DNA of 20,327 bases, from assembly GCA_002371155.1 (NCBI GenBank), contig DFGC01000014.1, positions 1 through 20,327 on the forward strand, given 5' to 3'. Source of the stretch: Alphaproteobacteria bacterium UBA3760. GTDB lineage: Bacteria > Pseudomonadota > Alphaproteobacteria > Rs-D84. Below, piece after piece: positions 14,431-20,327 of the stretch. A program made the position numbers and the translations under genes. Every line of letters begins with the position of its first letter. The first letter of the stretch is position 1. The notes under the pieces were generated by a model. The model saw nothing but the letters and a program-made list of their open reading frames with translations, was not told where the DNA came from and did not search any database.

Positions 14431-14823
14431 ATGAAAAAAACAATATTACCAACACATAAAAACACCGTCGCAAAATTGATATTTATTGGGGGCCTTTTGG
14501 CCTTTTTTAATACCAGTTGCGAAAAAGAACCCACACCAACAAAGCCAAACAGCAACACATACACATTCGTCTATGACGAATACGGTATTCCATCAGATAC
14601 AATCCGCGCACATATGGACGCGGATACATTTTACGCGATTCCGACACAATACGATTTATTCGCAGGTATTGGCGAAAAAAACGTGCATAATCTCAAAATC
14701 CATCTTGATGCGTGTCAAAGGTTAAATCCTCGCGTACGTGGCAAAGATCGTCTAAGGGTTCATTTTGCTAACGACGAAGATTCAGCATGGCTTTCAAATT
14801 TCGGATACAATGTGACACGATAA
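14431..14823 (+). CDS. Small putative lipoprotein, unknown function
   Basis: The 130-aa product has a basic N-region, a hydrophobic stretch (LIFIGGLLAFF, 16-26) and Cys30 in FNTSC, a lipobox-like site with an atypical Asn at -3. After the Cys comes EKEPTPTKPNSN, a Pro/Thr/Lys tether. This signal style is reminiscent of Bacteroidetes lipoproteins, but that is only a resemblance. The mature domain (about 43-130) is charged and soluble, with one more Cys at about 94 (LDACQRLNPRVRGKDRLRVHF). No family is recognised. It has a strong SD (AAAGGAG), its own promoter and a downstream terminator, so it is probably a single-gene unit. Confidence 0.75.
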   Translation: MKKTILPTHKNTVAKLIFIGGLLAFFNTSCEKEPTPTKPNSNTYTFVYDEYGIPSDTIRAHMDADTFYAIPTQYDLFAGIGEKNVHNLKIHLDACQRLNPRVRGKDRLRVHFANDEDSAWLSNFGYNVTR

Positions 14824-14828
14824 AAACT

Positions 14829-14854
14829 GACGGGGGAAAATGCCGTCTTTTTTT
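14829..14854 (+). terminator. Terminator of the lipoprotein gene
   Basis: The stem GACGG (14829-14833) with CCGTC (14843-14847) is followed by seven T (14848-14854), 6 bp after the stop. Confidence 0.75.
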
Positions 14855-14868
14855 ATTTGCAAAAAAAA

Positions 14869-14906
14869 TTCCTTTTGTTTAACATTAAAACAAAGGGAGT
14901 TTTTTT
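14869..14906 (+). promoter_or_regulatory. Terminator-like hairpin masking the SD and overlapping the TTG start
   Basis: CCTTTTGTTT (14871-14880) pairs with AAACAAAGG (14888-14896) with one bulged T; a wobble and an A-T pair can extend it to 14869/14898. The 3' arm contains the Shine-Dalgarno GGGAG start, and the following T tract (14900-14906) runs into the TTG start codon (14905-14907). It could act as an attenuator or as an SD-sequestering switch. Confidence 0.5.
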
Positions 14907-15702
14907 GCGTAAAATATTTTCAATCTTGACCATAATAATTTTATTTCCCGTCCATGCCCTGGCGGATTGCCAAGTAAACTCTGATTCAAATCCAACTGGC
15001 TGCGTATCTTACAACGGTTGTTTCTTTGTCCCAGCTTCTGGCATGATGGTAGCCGAATGTTCTGCCTGTATATCTGGAACATACAATAATAACAACACGA
15101 ATATAACTGATCACTGCCCTAATTGCCCAGACAACTATAGTCAAACAACCTATCCTGGCAAAATCCCTGATCCTGATTCGCGAGCAGATGGTCAATCGGA
15201 ATGCCCATGGAAATGTGATATAAACTATTACAAATCCGGCGATAATTGCGCACTTTGCCCGGCCGGTTCGTCCAGTGCGGATGGTTCAACCAGTATTGAT
15301 GATTGTAAATGCGATAGTGGCAATTACATGGGCGGCGGTGTTTGTCGCACATGTCCGGCAAATGCCACCACCGGATGCCCACGCGGCACAACCGCCAATA
15401 ACATTCAATGCCAACCGGGTTATACAAAAATCATATCACCCGATGGTGTGGTCACATGCGCACAATGCCCACAAAACGCGATATTAAATGGCACAACATG
15501 TGAATGCAACATCGGATACTATGCGACCACAAACGGAACAACAACAACATGCACCCAATGTCCATTTGGCACAACAACCGTTGCCACCGGCGCAACATCT
15601 CTTGGTGATTGCCAAATGAATAACACAACGCTTTTTTGCGATGCAAATGGCGAAAATTGTATGAATCTAATCCCGTCTGGTATAACAATCAACGCACAAT
15701 AA
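14905..15702 (+). CDS. Secreted Cys-rich protein with GCC2/GCC3 (ephrin-receptor-like) repeats
   Basis: I start this 265-aa protein at TTG 14905-14907 because GGGAG is 5 nt upstream and the product then opens with a clean signal peptide (MRKIFSILTIIILFPVHALA, cleavage before DC). An in-frame TTG at 14857 lies next to the preceding terminator and has no RBS. There are 26 Cys and six CxxC motifs (52/55, 71/74, 115/118, 147/150, 185/188, 216/219). Two segments match the ephrin-receptor-like GCC2/GCC3 pattern closely: CALCPAGSSSADGSTSIDDC (115-134) and CTQCPFGTTTVATGATSLGDC in outline (216-236). CNIGYY and CDINYY look EGF-like. Such repeats are commonest in eukaryotic and protist surface proteins. 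There is no membrane anchor. Convergent with pth, with 2 bp between the stops. Function is unknown; a secreted or surface role is inferred. Confidence 0.85.
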   Translation: MRKIFSILTIIILFPVHALADCQVNSDSNPTGCVSYNGCFFVPASGMMVAECSACISGTYNNNNTNITDHCPNCPDNYSQTTYPGKIPDPDSRADGQSECPWKCDINYYKSGDNCALCPAGSSSADGSTSIDDCKCDSGNYMGGGVCRTCPANATTGCPRGTTANNIQCQPGYTKIISPDGVVTCAQCPQNAILNGTTCECNIGYYATTNGTTTTCTQCPFGTTTVATGATSLGDCQMNNTTLFCDANGENCMNLIPSGITINAQ

Positions 15703-15704
15703 TT

Positions 15705-16229
15705 TTATTCAAATATCCGAATTTCACGAATTGCAGAGTTTATTTCATCCAGTTGTGCATCTGAAAATTTTCCCAACACCCAATCAGCCGGATTCATCAA
15801 ACTTCCAAAATCGCGCGGATGCGCAATACCAATTCTGATGCGTTTATATTCCGCGCCAACGGCGGCATCTATGGATTTTATACCGTTATGTCCGGCACTG
15901 GACCCACCAATTTTGACACGCATTTTGCCATTTGGTAAATCCATATCATCATGAATTACAATTAAATTTTCCAGCGGTATTTTATAAAAAGTCATCAACG
16001 CCAAAACCGCACGACCACTGTCATTCATATATGTTTGTGGCTTGGCAAAAATAACACTATGCCCATCCAATTCAGATTTATATGTCAACGCATTTTTTTC
16101 AGATTTCCATGTTGCGCCCGCGCCCGCCATCGCATCAACCGCCATAAAACCGACATTATGACGCGTTTTTGCATATTCTGCACCGGGATTCCCCAGTCCC
16201 ACAATTAAAATTGGTTTATTTTCTTGCAT
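15705..16229 (-). CDS. pth: Peptidyl-tRNA hydrolase
   Basis: This cytoplasmic enzyme cleaves the ester bond of peptidyl-tRNAs that drop off ribosomes and recycles the tRNA. All family signatures are present in the 174-aa product: GLGNPG (11-16), HNVG with catalytic His24, KPQTYMNDSG (63-72, Asn69), HDDMDLPNG (93-101, catalytic-site Asp94) and GGSSAGHNGIKS (108-119, Asn115). It is about 20 residues shorter than the E. coli enzyme, mainly at the C-terminus. AAAAGGG lies 8 nt before the ATG. It converges with the Cys-rich gene (2 bp between stops) and diverges from a barrel gene over only 46 bp. Confidence 0.97.
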   Translation of the reverse strand: MQENKPILIVGLGNPGAEYAKTRHNVGFMAVDAMAGAGATWKSEKNALTYKSELDGHSVIFAKPQTYMNDSGRAVLALMTFYKIPLENLIVIHDDMDLPNGKMRVKIGGSSAGHNGIKSIDAAVGAEYKRIRIGIAHPRDFGSLMNPADWVLGKFSDAQLDEINSAIREIRIFE

Positions 16230-16252
16230 AATAAAAACCCTTTTTCTATTAT
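16224..16252 (+). promoter_or_regulatory. Promoter of the 182-aa barrel gene and probably polA
   Basis: There is a -35 TTGCAT (16224-16229), a 17-bp spacer and a -10 TATTAT (16247-16252). The -35 overlaps the first codons of the divergent pth gene. The predicted start is close to 16259, giving a leader of about 17 nt. Confidence 0.6.
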
Positions 16253-16275
16253 GATAACATATAAAGGAGAAAAAA

Positions 16276-16824
16276 ATGAAATTAAATTATAAAATTTTTT
16301 TAGGCTCTGTTTTAACCGCGACAATTATGGGTTCTGCATCGGCGGCACCGGTTATTGATGTCTATGCCGGCGGTATGTTTGGTGCCGGTGGCGCATCGGT
16401 ATATTTGGACGAACATCACAAAAATTATGCAGCACAATCTTTTGGTGGCGTATTTGGTATTGACATCCCACTTTTACGAGTCGAGGCTGAATATAACCAT
16501 TTAATGATAGACGACATCACCACAAACGACGCGATGTTAAACGCATATTTCAAAATGATGTCAACAATGATTCACCCCTACATCGGTGTCGGTGTTGGTT
16601 CAATATTCGGCGGCAATTACAGTCATGATTCTGTCAAATACGATGTCAAAACATCCGTCGCATACCAAGGCATGTTGGGATTGACATTTGACATTTTGGC
16701 ATTGCCATTAAAATTTGATGTCGAAGGTCGCGCGCTTTACGCACCGAACTTTATGGAAATCGGTTCTGATAAACCAGATTTGTTCCAATATGACGCGCGT
16801 TTGAAATTGCGTTATGTATTCTAA
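16276..16824 (+). CDS. Small outer-membrane beta-barrel protein (opacity/OmpA-barrel type)
   Basis: The 182-aa product has a signal peptide (1-23, ending SASA-AP). A mature barrel of about 160 residues follows, with alternating strands (VIDVYAGGMFGAGGASVYL, LRVEAEYNHLMI, MIHPYIGVGVGSIFGG, ALPLKFDVEGRALYAP) and the C-terminal LKLRYVF. Size and pattern fit eight-stranded OmpX/Opa-like or OmpA-barrel domains. There is no peptidoglycan-binding domain. AAAGGAG is 6 nt before the ATG. polA begins 21 bp after its stop with no terminator between, so the two are likely co-transcribed. A specific function cannot be read from the sequence. Confidence 0.85.
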   Translation: MKLNYKIFLGSVLTATIMGSASAAPVIDVYAGGMFGAGGASVYLDEHHKNYAAQSFGGVFGIDIPLLRVEAEYNHLMIDDITTNDAMLNAYFKMMSTMIHPYIGVGVGSIFGGNYSHDSVKYDVKTSVAYQGMLGLTFDILALPLKFDVEGRALYAPNFMEIGSDKPDLFQYDARLKLRYVF

Positions 16825-16845
16825 ACATAAAATATTGGGATAAAA

Positions 16846-19620
16846 ATGCTGACTTTAATTGACGGAAATTCATTACTATTTCGTGCATATTATGGGGTGC
16901 ACTCTCGTTTGACGCGGGCCGACGGGACACCAACCGGGGCGGTATATGGATTTATGAATATGATATTACCCGTATTGGCATCGGCAAAACCCGACGACAC
17001 ATTTGTATGTGTGTTCGACGCATCGCGTCAAACTTTCCGTCAAGAAATATATCCCCAATACAAGGCTAATCGTGACGAAACACCGGCGGATTTAATCACA
17101 CAGAGTTATATGGTTCGCGATTGTATGGCGGCAATTGGCATGCCGGTTCTGTGTATTCCCGGGGTCGAGGCCGACGATGTTATCGCGACATTGGCGCGCC
17201 GTTTTTGCGAAATTCACGACAAAACCCGCATTATTTCCAGTGATAAAGATTTAATGCAACTGGTATCCGATTGTGTATTTTTATATGACGGGATGAAGCA
17301 AACTGAAATCCATGCACCGGGTGTATTGGAAAAATTCGGCGTTCCACCAAATTTGGTCATTGATGCACAAAGTTTAATCGGCGACACATCTGACAATGTT
17401 CCGGGCGTTCATGGCATTGGCCCGAAAAAGGCGGCGGAACTGATAAACAAATTTGGCGGATTGGATAACATTTACGCACACATCGACGAAATCGAAAATG
17501 AACGCACGCGAAATTTACTGATTGCCGGACGCGATATGGCATACATATCGAAAAAATTGGTGACATTAAAATCAGATGTCGATTTATCAGACTTGAAATT
17601 GACCCCATTTGTATTTAACACACCCGGCGCACTAAAATATGTAAAAAACGAAATTGAAAGTGCGTCTTTGGCTGAAAAAATTCAGAAACTTTTTCCAATT
17701 GAAAAATACGACCCGTCGCGCCAAACAACATTTGAATACGCGGCATCTGTATGCCCCACCCCGGTTGACGTCCCAACGCCCGCACGGCACGCGTCAATGG
17801 GACAAATGAAAATCGAAACAATAACAACAATTTCCGAATTGGAAAAATTTTTATCACATATAAAAAACATTGTTGCTATTGACACAGAAACAACCGGCAT
17901 TGACACAATGACGGCAAAAATAGTTGGAATATCTTTGGCATACGATAAAACACATGGCGCATATATTCCTTTAAACCATATAAAAAAATCTGACGATTTA
18001 TTTTCATCTGATGCGCCCGCGCCAAATCAACCAGAAATGCCCACGGTATTAAAAAAATTAAACAAAATTTTACAGGACGATAAAATATTAAAAATCGCGC
18101 ACAATTTCAAATACGATTTGCACATTTTGGCAAATGCTGGCATTGATATAGAAAAAATCACCCCAACCGACGACACAATGCTGTTGTCATACATATTGCA
18201 TGGCACATCACATGGGCACGGACTGGACGAATTGGCATTAAAATATTTCAATCACGAAAACATAAAATTCGCATCATTATTTGATTCTAAAATTCCCGAC
18301 GCATCGCGCAATTTTGCAACGGTCGCAATCGATACCGCCGCGGCCTATGCCGGCGAAGATGCATGTGTGTGCATGGCATTGTATGAATTAATGCGCCCCG
18401 AATTAGATAAAAATGAAAAACTGAAAAAATTATACGAAACATGCGACCGACCATTGATGCCAATTTTAACCCAAATGGAACGCAACGGCGTTTTGGTAAA
18501 TCGTGCGGGGTTGCAAAACTTGTCATCGGTGTTTCACGCGCAACTGGAAAATCTACAAGAACAAATCTGGCGCGATGCGGGCCACGAATTTAATATTGCC
18601 AGTCCGAAACAACTGGGGGCGGTTTTGTTTGACGAATTAAAATTACCATCGAACAAGAAACGTTCCACCGATGCCGAAACATTAAACGAATTGACCGACG
18701 AACACCCAATAATCGAAAAAATATTATCATGGCGCAGTGTCGCAAAACTGGCGGGAACATACGCAGATGCGCTGCCAAAACAAATTGCCGCCGACGGACG
18801 AATTCATACAACATATATACAAACCAGTACGAATACCGGCCGCCTGTCCAGTCGCGATCCAAACCTGCAAAACATACCGGCAAAATCTGAATTGGGAACC
18901 GAAATTCGTCGTTGCTTTGTTGCGCCCGCGGGTCGCGTTTTAATTTCGGTTGACTATTCCCAAATACAACTGCGACTGTTGGCGGATGTTGCAAATGTAA
19001 AAATATTTCGGGAAACATTTACCGCCGGCACCGATATTCACGAACAAACCGCACGAAAAATATATAACATTGCCCCCAACACCCCTGTCACAAAATCCCA
19101 GCGACGCGCGGCAAAAACGGTGAATTTTTCAATCATATACGGAATATCGTCATTCGGGCTGGCATCACAATTGGGCGTATCACGCGACGATGCAAAAAAA
19201 ATCATAGACGCATACATGGCGGGGTTGCCTGAGATTGAAAAATATATCGACGACACAAAAAAGTTCGCAACAAAACACGCATGCGTTTATACCCCATGGG
19301 GACGCAGAATCGAATTACCCGAAATAAACAATTCGCGATTAAAACAATACGCACTGCGCGCCGCAATCAATGCCCCAATCCAGGGGTTCGAGGCTGACCT
19401 GATGCGATTGGCGATGGTTGAAATTGCGCGCGACATTGTGGCACCAAACGCCGACAAAATAAAAATGATATTACAGGTTCACGATGAAATCATATTTGAA
19501 TGTGATGCCGATGTGGCGCAAAAATTTGCGAACAAAATCCGCACAAAAATGGAAAACATATGTAAATTATCTGTGCCATTGGTTGCCGAAATTACAATTG
19601 GCGAAAAATGGGATAAATAA
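16846..19620 (+). CDS. polA: DNA polymerase I with intact 5' nuclease and proofreading motifs, Gln at the steric-gate position
   Basis: Pol I fills gaps and removes RNA primers in replication and repair. All three domains are present in 924 aa (E. coli 928). The 5' nuclease has DGNSLLFRAYYG (6-17), GVEADD (106-111), SSDKD (131-135) and GDTSDNVPG (179-187). The 3'-5' exonuclease keeps DTET (Asp346, Glu348), HNFKYD (Asp424) and YAGED (Tyr501, Asp505), so proofreading is probably active. The polymerase has motif A at Asp703, motif B with Lys757, Phe761 and Tyr765, and motif C QVHDE (Asp880, Glu881). In motif A the usual DYSQIELR reads DYSQIQLR: Gln708 (codon CAA, 18967-18969) replaces the Glu that corresponds to E. 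coli Glu710. The SD is weak (GGGAT). It follows the barrel gene by 21 bp. Confidence 0.97.
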   Translation: MLTLIDGNSLLFRAYYGVHSRLTRADGTPTGAVYGFMNMILPVLASAKPDDTFVCVFDASRQTFRQEIYPQYKANRDETPADLITQSYMVRDCMAAIGMPVLCIPGVEADDVIATLARRFCEIHDKTRIISSDKDLMQLVSDCVFLYDGMKQTEIHAPGVLEKFGVPPNLVIDAQSLIGDTSDNVPGVHGIGPKKAAELINKFGGLDNIYAHIDEIENERTRNLLIAGRDMAYISKKLVTLKSDVDLSDLKLTPFVFNTPGALKYVKNEIESASLAEKIQKLFPIEKYDPSRQTTFEYAASVCPTPVDVPTPARHASMGQMKIETITTISELEKFLSHIKNIVAIDTETTGIDTMTAKIVGISLAYDKTHGAYIPLNHIKKSDDLFSSDAPAPNQPEMPTVLKKLNKILQDDKILKIAHNFKYDLHILANAGIDIEKITPTDDTMLLSYILHGTSHGHGLDELALKYFNHENIKFASLFDSKIPDASRNFATVAIDTAAAYAGEDACVCMALYELMRPELDKNEKLKKLYETCDRPLMPILTQMERNGVLVNRAGLQNLSSVFHAQLENLQEQIWRDAGHEFNIASPKQLGAVLFDELKLPSNKKRSTDAETLNELTDEHPIIEKILSWRSVAKLAGTYADALPKQIAADGRIHTTYIQTSTNTGRLSSRDPNLQNIPAKSELGTEIRRCFVAPAGRVLISVDYSQIQLRLLADVANVKIFRETFTAGTDIHEQTARKIYNIAPNTPVTKSQRRAAKTVNFSIIYGISSFGLASQLGVSRDDAKKIIDAYMAGLPEIEKYIDDTKKFATKHACVYTPWGRRIELPEINNSRLKQYALRAAINAPIQGFEADLMRLAMVEIARDIVAPNADKIKMILQVHDEIIFECDADVAQKFANKIRTKMENICKLSVPLVAEITIGEKWDK

Positions 19621-19630
19621 CATAAAAACA

Positions 19631-19658
19631 TTGATTTTTTAATGATTCAATTTATAAT
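19631..19658 (+). promoter_or_regulatory. Promoter of tRNA-Arg
   Basis: There is a -35 TTGATT (19631-19636), a 16-bp spacer and a perfect -10 TATAAT (19653-19658). The predicted start is near 19665, 13 nt before the mature tRNA. Confidence 0.7.
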
Positions 19659-19677
19659 ACGGATATAAAAATTTAAT

Positions 19678-19754
19678 GCACCCGTGGCTCAACTGGATAA
19701 AGCACCACCCTCCGAAGGTGGGGATTGCGCGTTCGAATCGCGCCGGGTGCGCCA
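19678..19754 (+). tRNA. tRNA-Arg (anticodon CCG)
   Basis: The acceptor stem GCACCCG (19678-19684) pairs with CGGGTGC (19744-19750), with discriminator G and encoded CCA (19752-19754). The anticodon stem CCACC/GGTGG (19705-19709/19717-19721) holds loop CTCCGAA, giving anticodon CCG (19712-19714) for codon CGG. The T arm is GCGCG-TTCGAAT-CGCGC. It lies between polA and a lipoprotein gene. An open frame that starts at 19676 runs through it and is not real in that part. Confidence 0.97.
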
Positions 19755-19807
19755 CCAATTTTTGTTGTTGTGCGCGTTGCGCATTTACAAACTCATGGGG
19801 GAAAACA

Positions 19808-20257
19808 ATGTTTCGCACAATCGCAATTTTATCTTTATTTTTAATGACCGCATGCAACAGTGTCTATGTCAAACCGAATTCATTGGACCCAAATCACAAG
19901 ATATTTGTCCCGCGCGGTGGATATTCCATGAAACGTTCTGTGAAACAAACAATGGACACGCGTGGATACAATGTTTTTGTCGGCCGATTGACCGAAACAA
20001 CAGAATCATCCGATTTTGACATTGAAAAATACGAAATTCCATCCGACGCGAAATATTCTGTTCGTGTCCAAGAACGCAGTGAAATATTCCGTCCAATTTG
20101 GTGCATGTTTAACGGATTTTGGTGGTGGAATTTTAATGTTTCGATTGTGGAACAAAAAACTGGCACAGAAATTTTATCATGGCGTGGTCGCGGTTGCCAA
20201 AACAGTTCCCTGCGCAAATTGAACGATTTACTGGACACAATGGAAATCAAAAAATAA
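19808..20257 (+). CDS. Small lipoprotein, unknown function
   Basis: The frame is open from 19676 across the tRNA, but ATG 19808-19810 has GGGGGA about 6 nt upstream and gives a proper lipoprotein signal. The 149-aa product starts MFRTIAILSLFLMTAC, with Cys16 as lipidation site (lipobox LMTAC). Next comes a short tether (NSVYVKPNSLDPNHK) and a soluble domain with strand-rich segments (TRGYNVFVGRLTE, AKYSVRVQERSE). A striking aromatic cluster (FNGFWWWNFNVSIVEQ, about 101-116) is followed by TGTEILSWRGRGC. The Cys residues at about 98 and 128 could form a disulfide. No family is recognised. It may share the tRNA-Arg transcript, since no separate promoter is evident in the 53-bp gap. Confidence 0.8.
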   Translation: MFRTIAILSLFLMTACNSVYVKPNSLDPNHKIFVPRGGYSMKRSVKQTMDTRGYNVFVGRLTETTESSDFDIEKYEIPSDAKYSVRVQERSEIFRPIWCMFNGFWWWNFNVSIVEQKTGTEILSWRGRGCQNSSLRKLNDLLDTMEIKK

Positions 20258-20295
20258 TCCATATTCGTCATACTGCCGTATCGGCCCCGGCTTAT

Positions 20296-20325
20296 CGTCA
20301 TACCGGCGCAGGCCGGGATCCAGTT
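20296..20325 (+). repeat. 30-bp hairpin repeat unit, copy at the right end
   Basis: CGTCAT (20296-20301), ACCGGC (20302-20307), GCAG (20308-20311), GCCGGG (20312-20317) and ATCCAGTT (20318-20325) differ from copy 1 only at 20302. A partial unit (CGTCATACTGCCGTAT) precedes it just after the lipoprotein stop. Confidence 0.85.
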
Positions 20326-20327
20326 GA

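Noticed and set aside
14857..14904. Upstream TTG start for the 265-aa protein
   Set aside because: It lies 3 nt after the preceding terminator T tract without SD; the later TTG gives a proper signal peptide and a spaced GGGAG.
19630..19651. Terminator hairpin after polA (ATTGA/TCAAT)
   Set aside because: The stem is only 5 A/T-rich pairs, the T run is in the loop, and the segment is better explained as the tRNA-Arg promoter.
19676..19807. Upstream 44-codon extension of the last lipoprotein
   Set aside because: It is translated from the tRNA-Arg gene and would destroy the lipoprotein signal at the N-terminus.

Overview
This 20.3 kb window looks chromosomal and probably comes from an AT-rich alphaproteobacterium, perhaps one of the small-genome, host- or gut-associated lineages. 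That assignment is inference. It rests on the EnvC/M23 plus S41 protease pair typical of Alphaproteobacteria, the Gram-negative envelope content (beta-barrels ending in Phe, Sec signal peptides, lipoproteins), genome-encoded CCA on both tRNAs, and the general look of the housekeeping proteins. There is no phage, transposase, CRISPR array or plasmid module.

Left part (1-9722, almost all minus strand). Positions 1-316 are a non-coding mosaic of hairpin repeats. A tyrS > envC > ctpA unit follows (tyrosyl-tRNA synthetase, divisome amidase activator, carboxy-terminal protease), with a promoter upstream of tyrS and a terminator after ctpA. Next is a cluster of three small unknown genes directly behind the tsf terminator, then rpsB-tsf with a structured leader and an intergenic palindrome, then a small single-pass membrane protein. 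After that comes an envelope block read towards the left end: a 533-aa outer-membrane barrel, a 210-aa exported protein and a 289-aa exported barrel.

Right part (11434-20257, mostly plus strand). A tRNA-Leu with the rare anticodon AAG is followed by three exported proteins: a 914-aa Cys-rich protein with recurring C-x6-C pairs, a small lipoprotein, and a 265-aa protein with GCC2/GCC3 (ephrin-receptor-like) CxxC repeats. pth converges on this group from the minus strand. Divergent from pth are a small barrel gene and polA, then tRNA-Arg(CCG) and a second small lipoprotein. The 30-bp hairpin repeat seen at the left end recurs at the right end.

Together the window mixes core translation and replication genes (tyrS, rpsB, tsf, pth, polA, two tRNAs) with a dense set of lineage-specific cell-surface genes. 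The observations most worth checking are: covarying 30-bp hairpin repeats; a Glu-to-Gln change at the steric-gate position of DNA polymerase I; the paired disulfide-rich surface proteins; the AAG tRNA-Leu; and several RNA structures that overlap ribosome binding sites or start codons.
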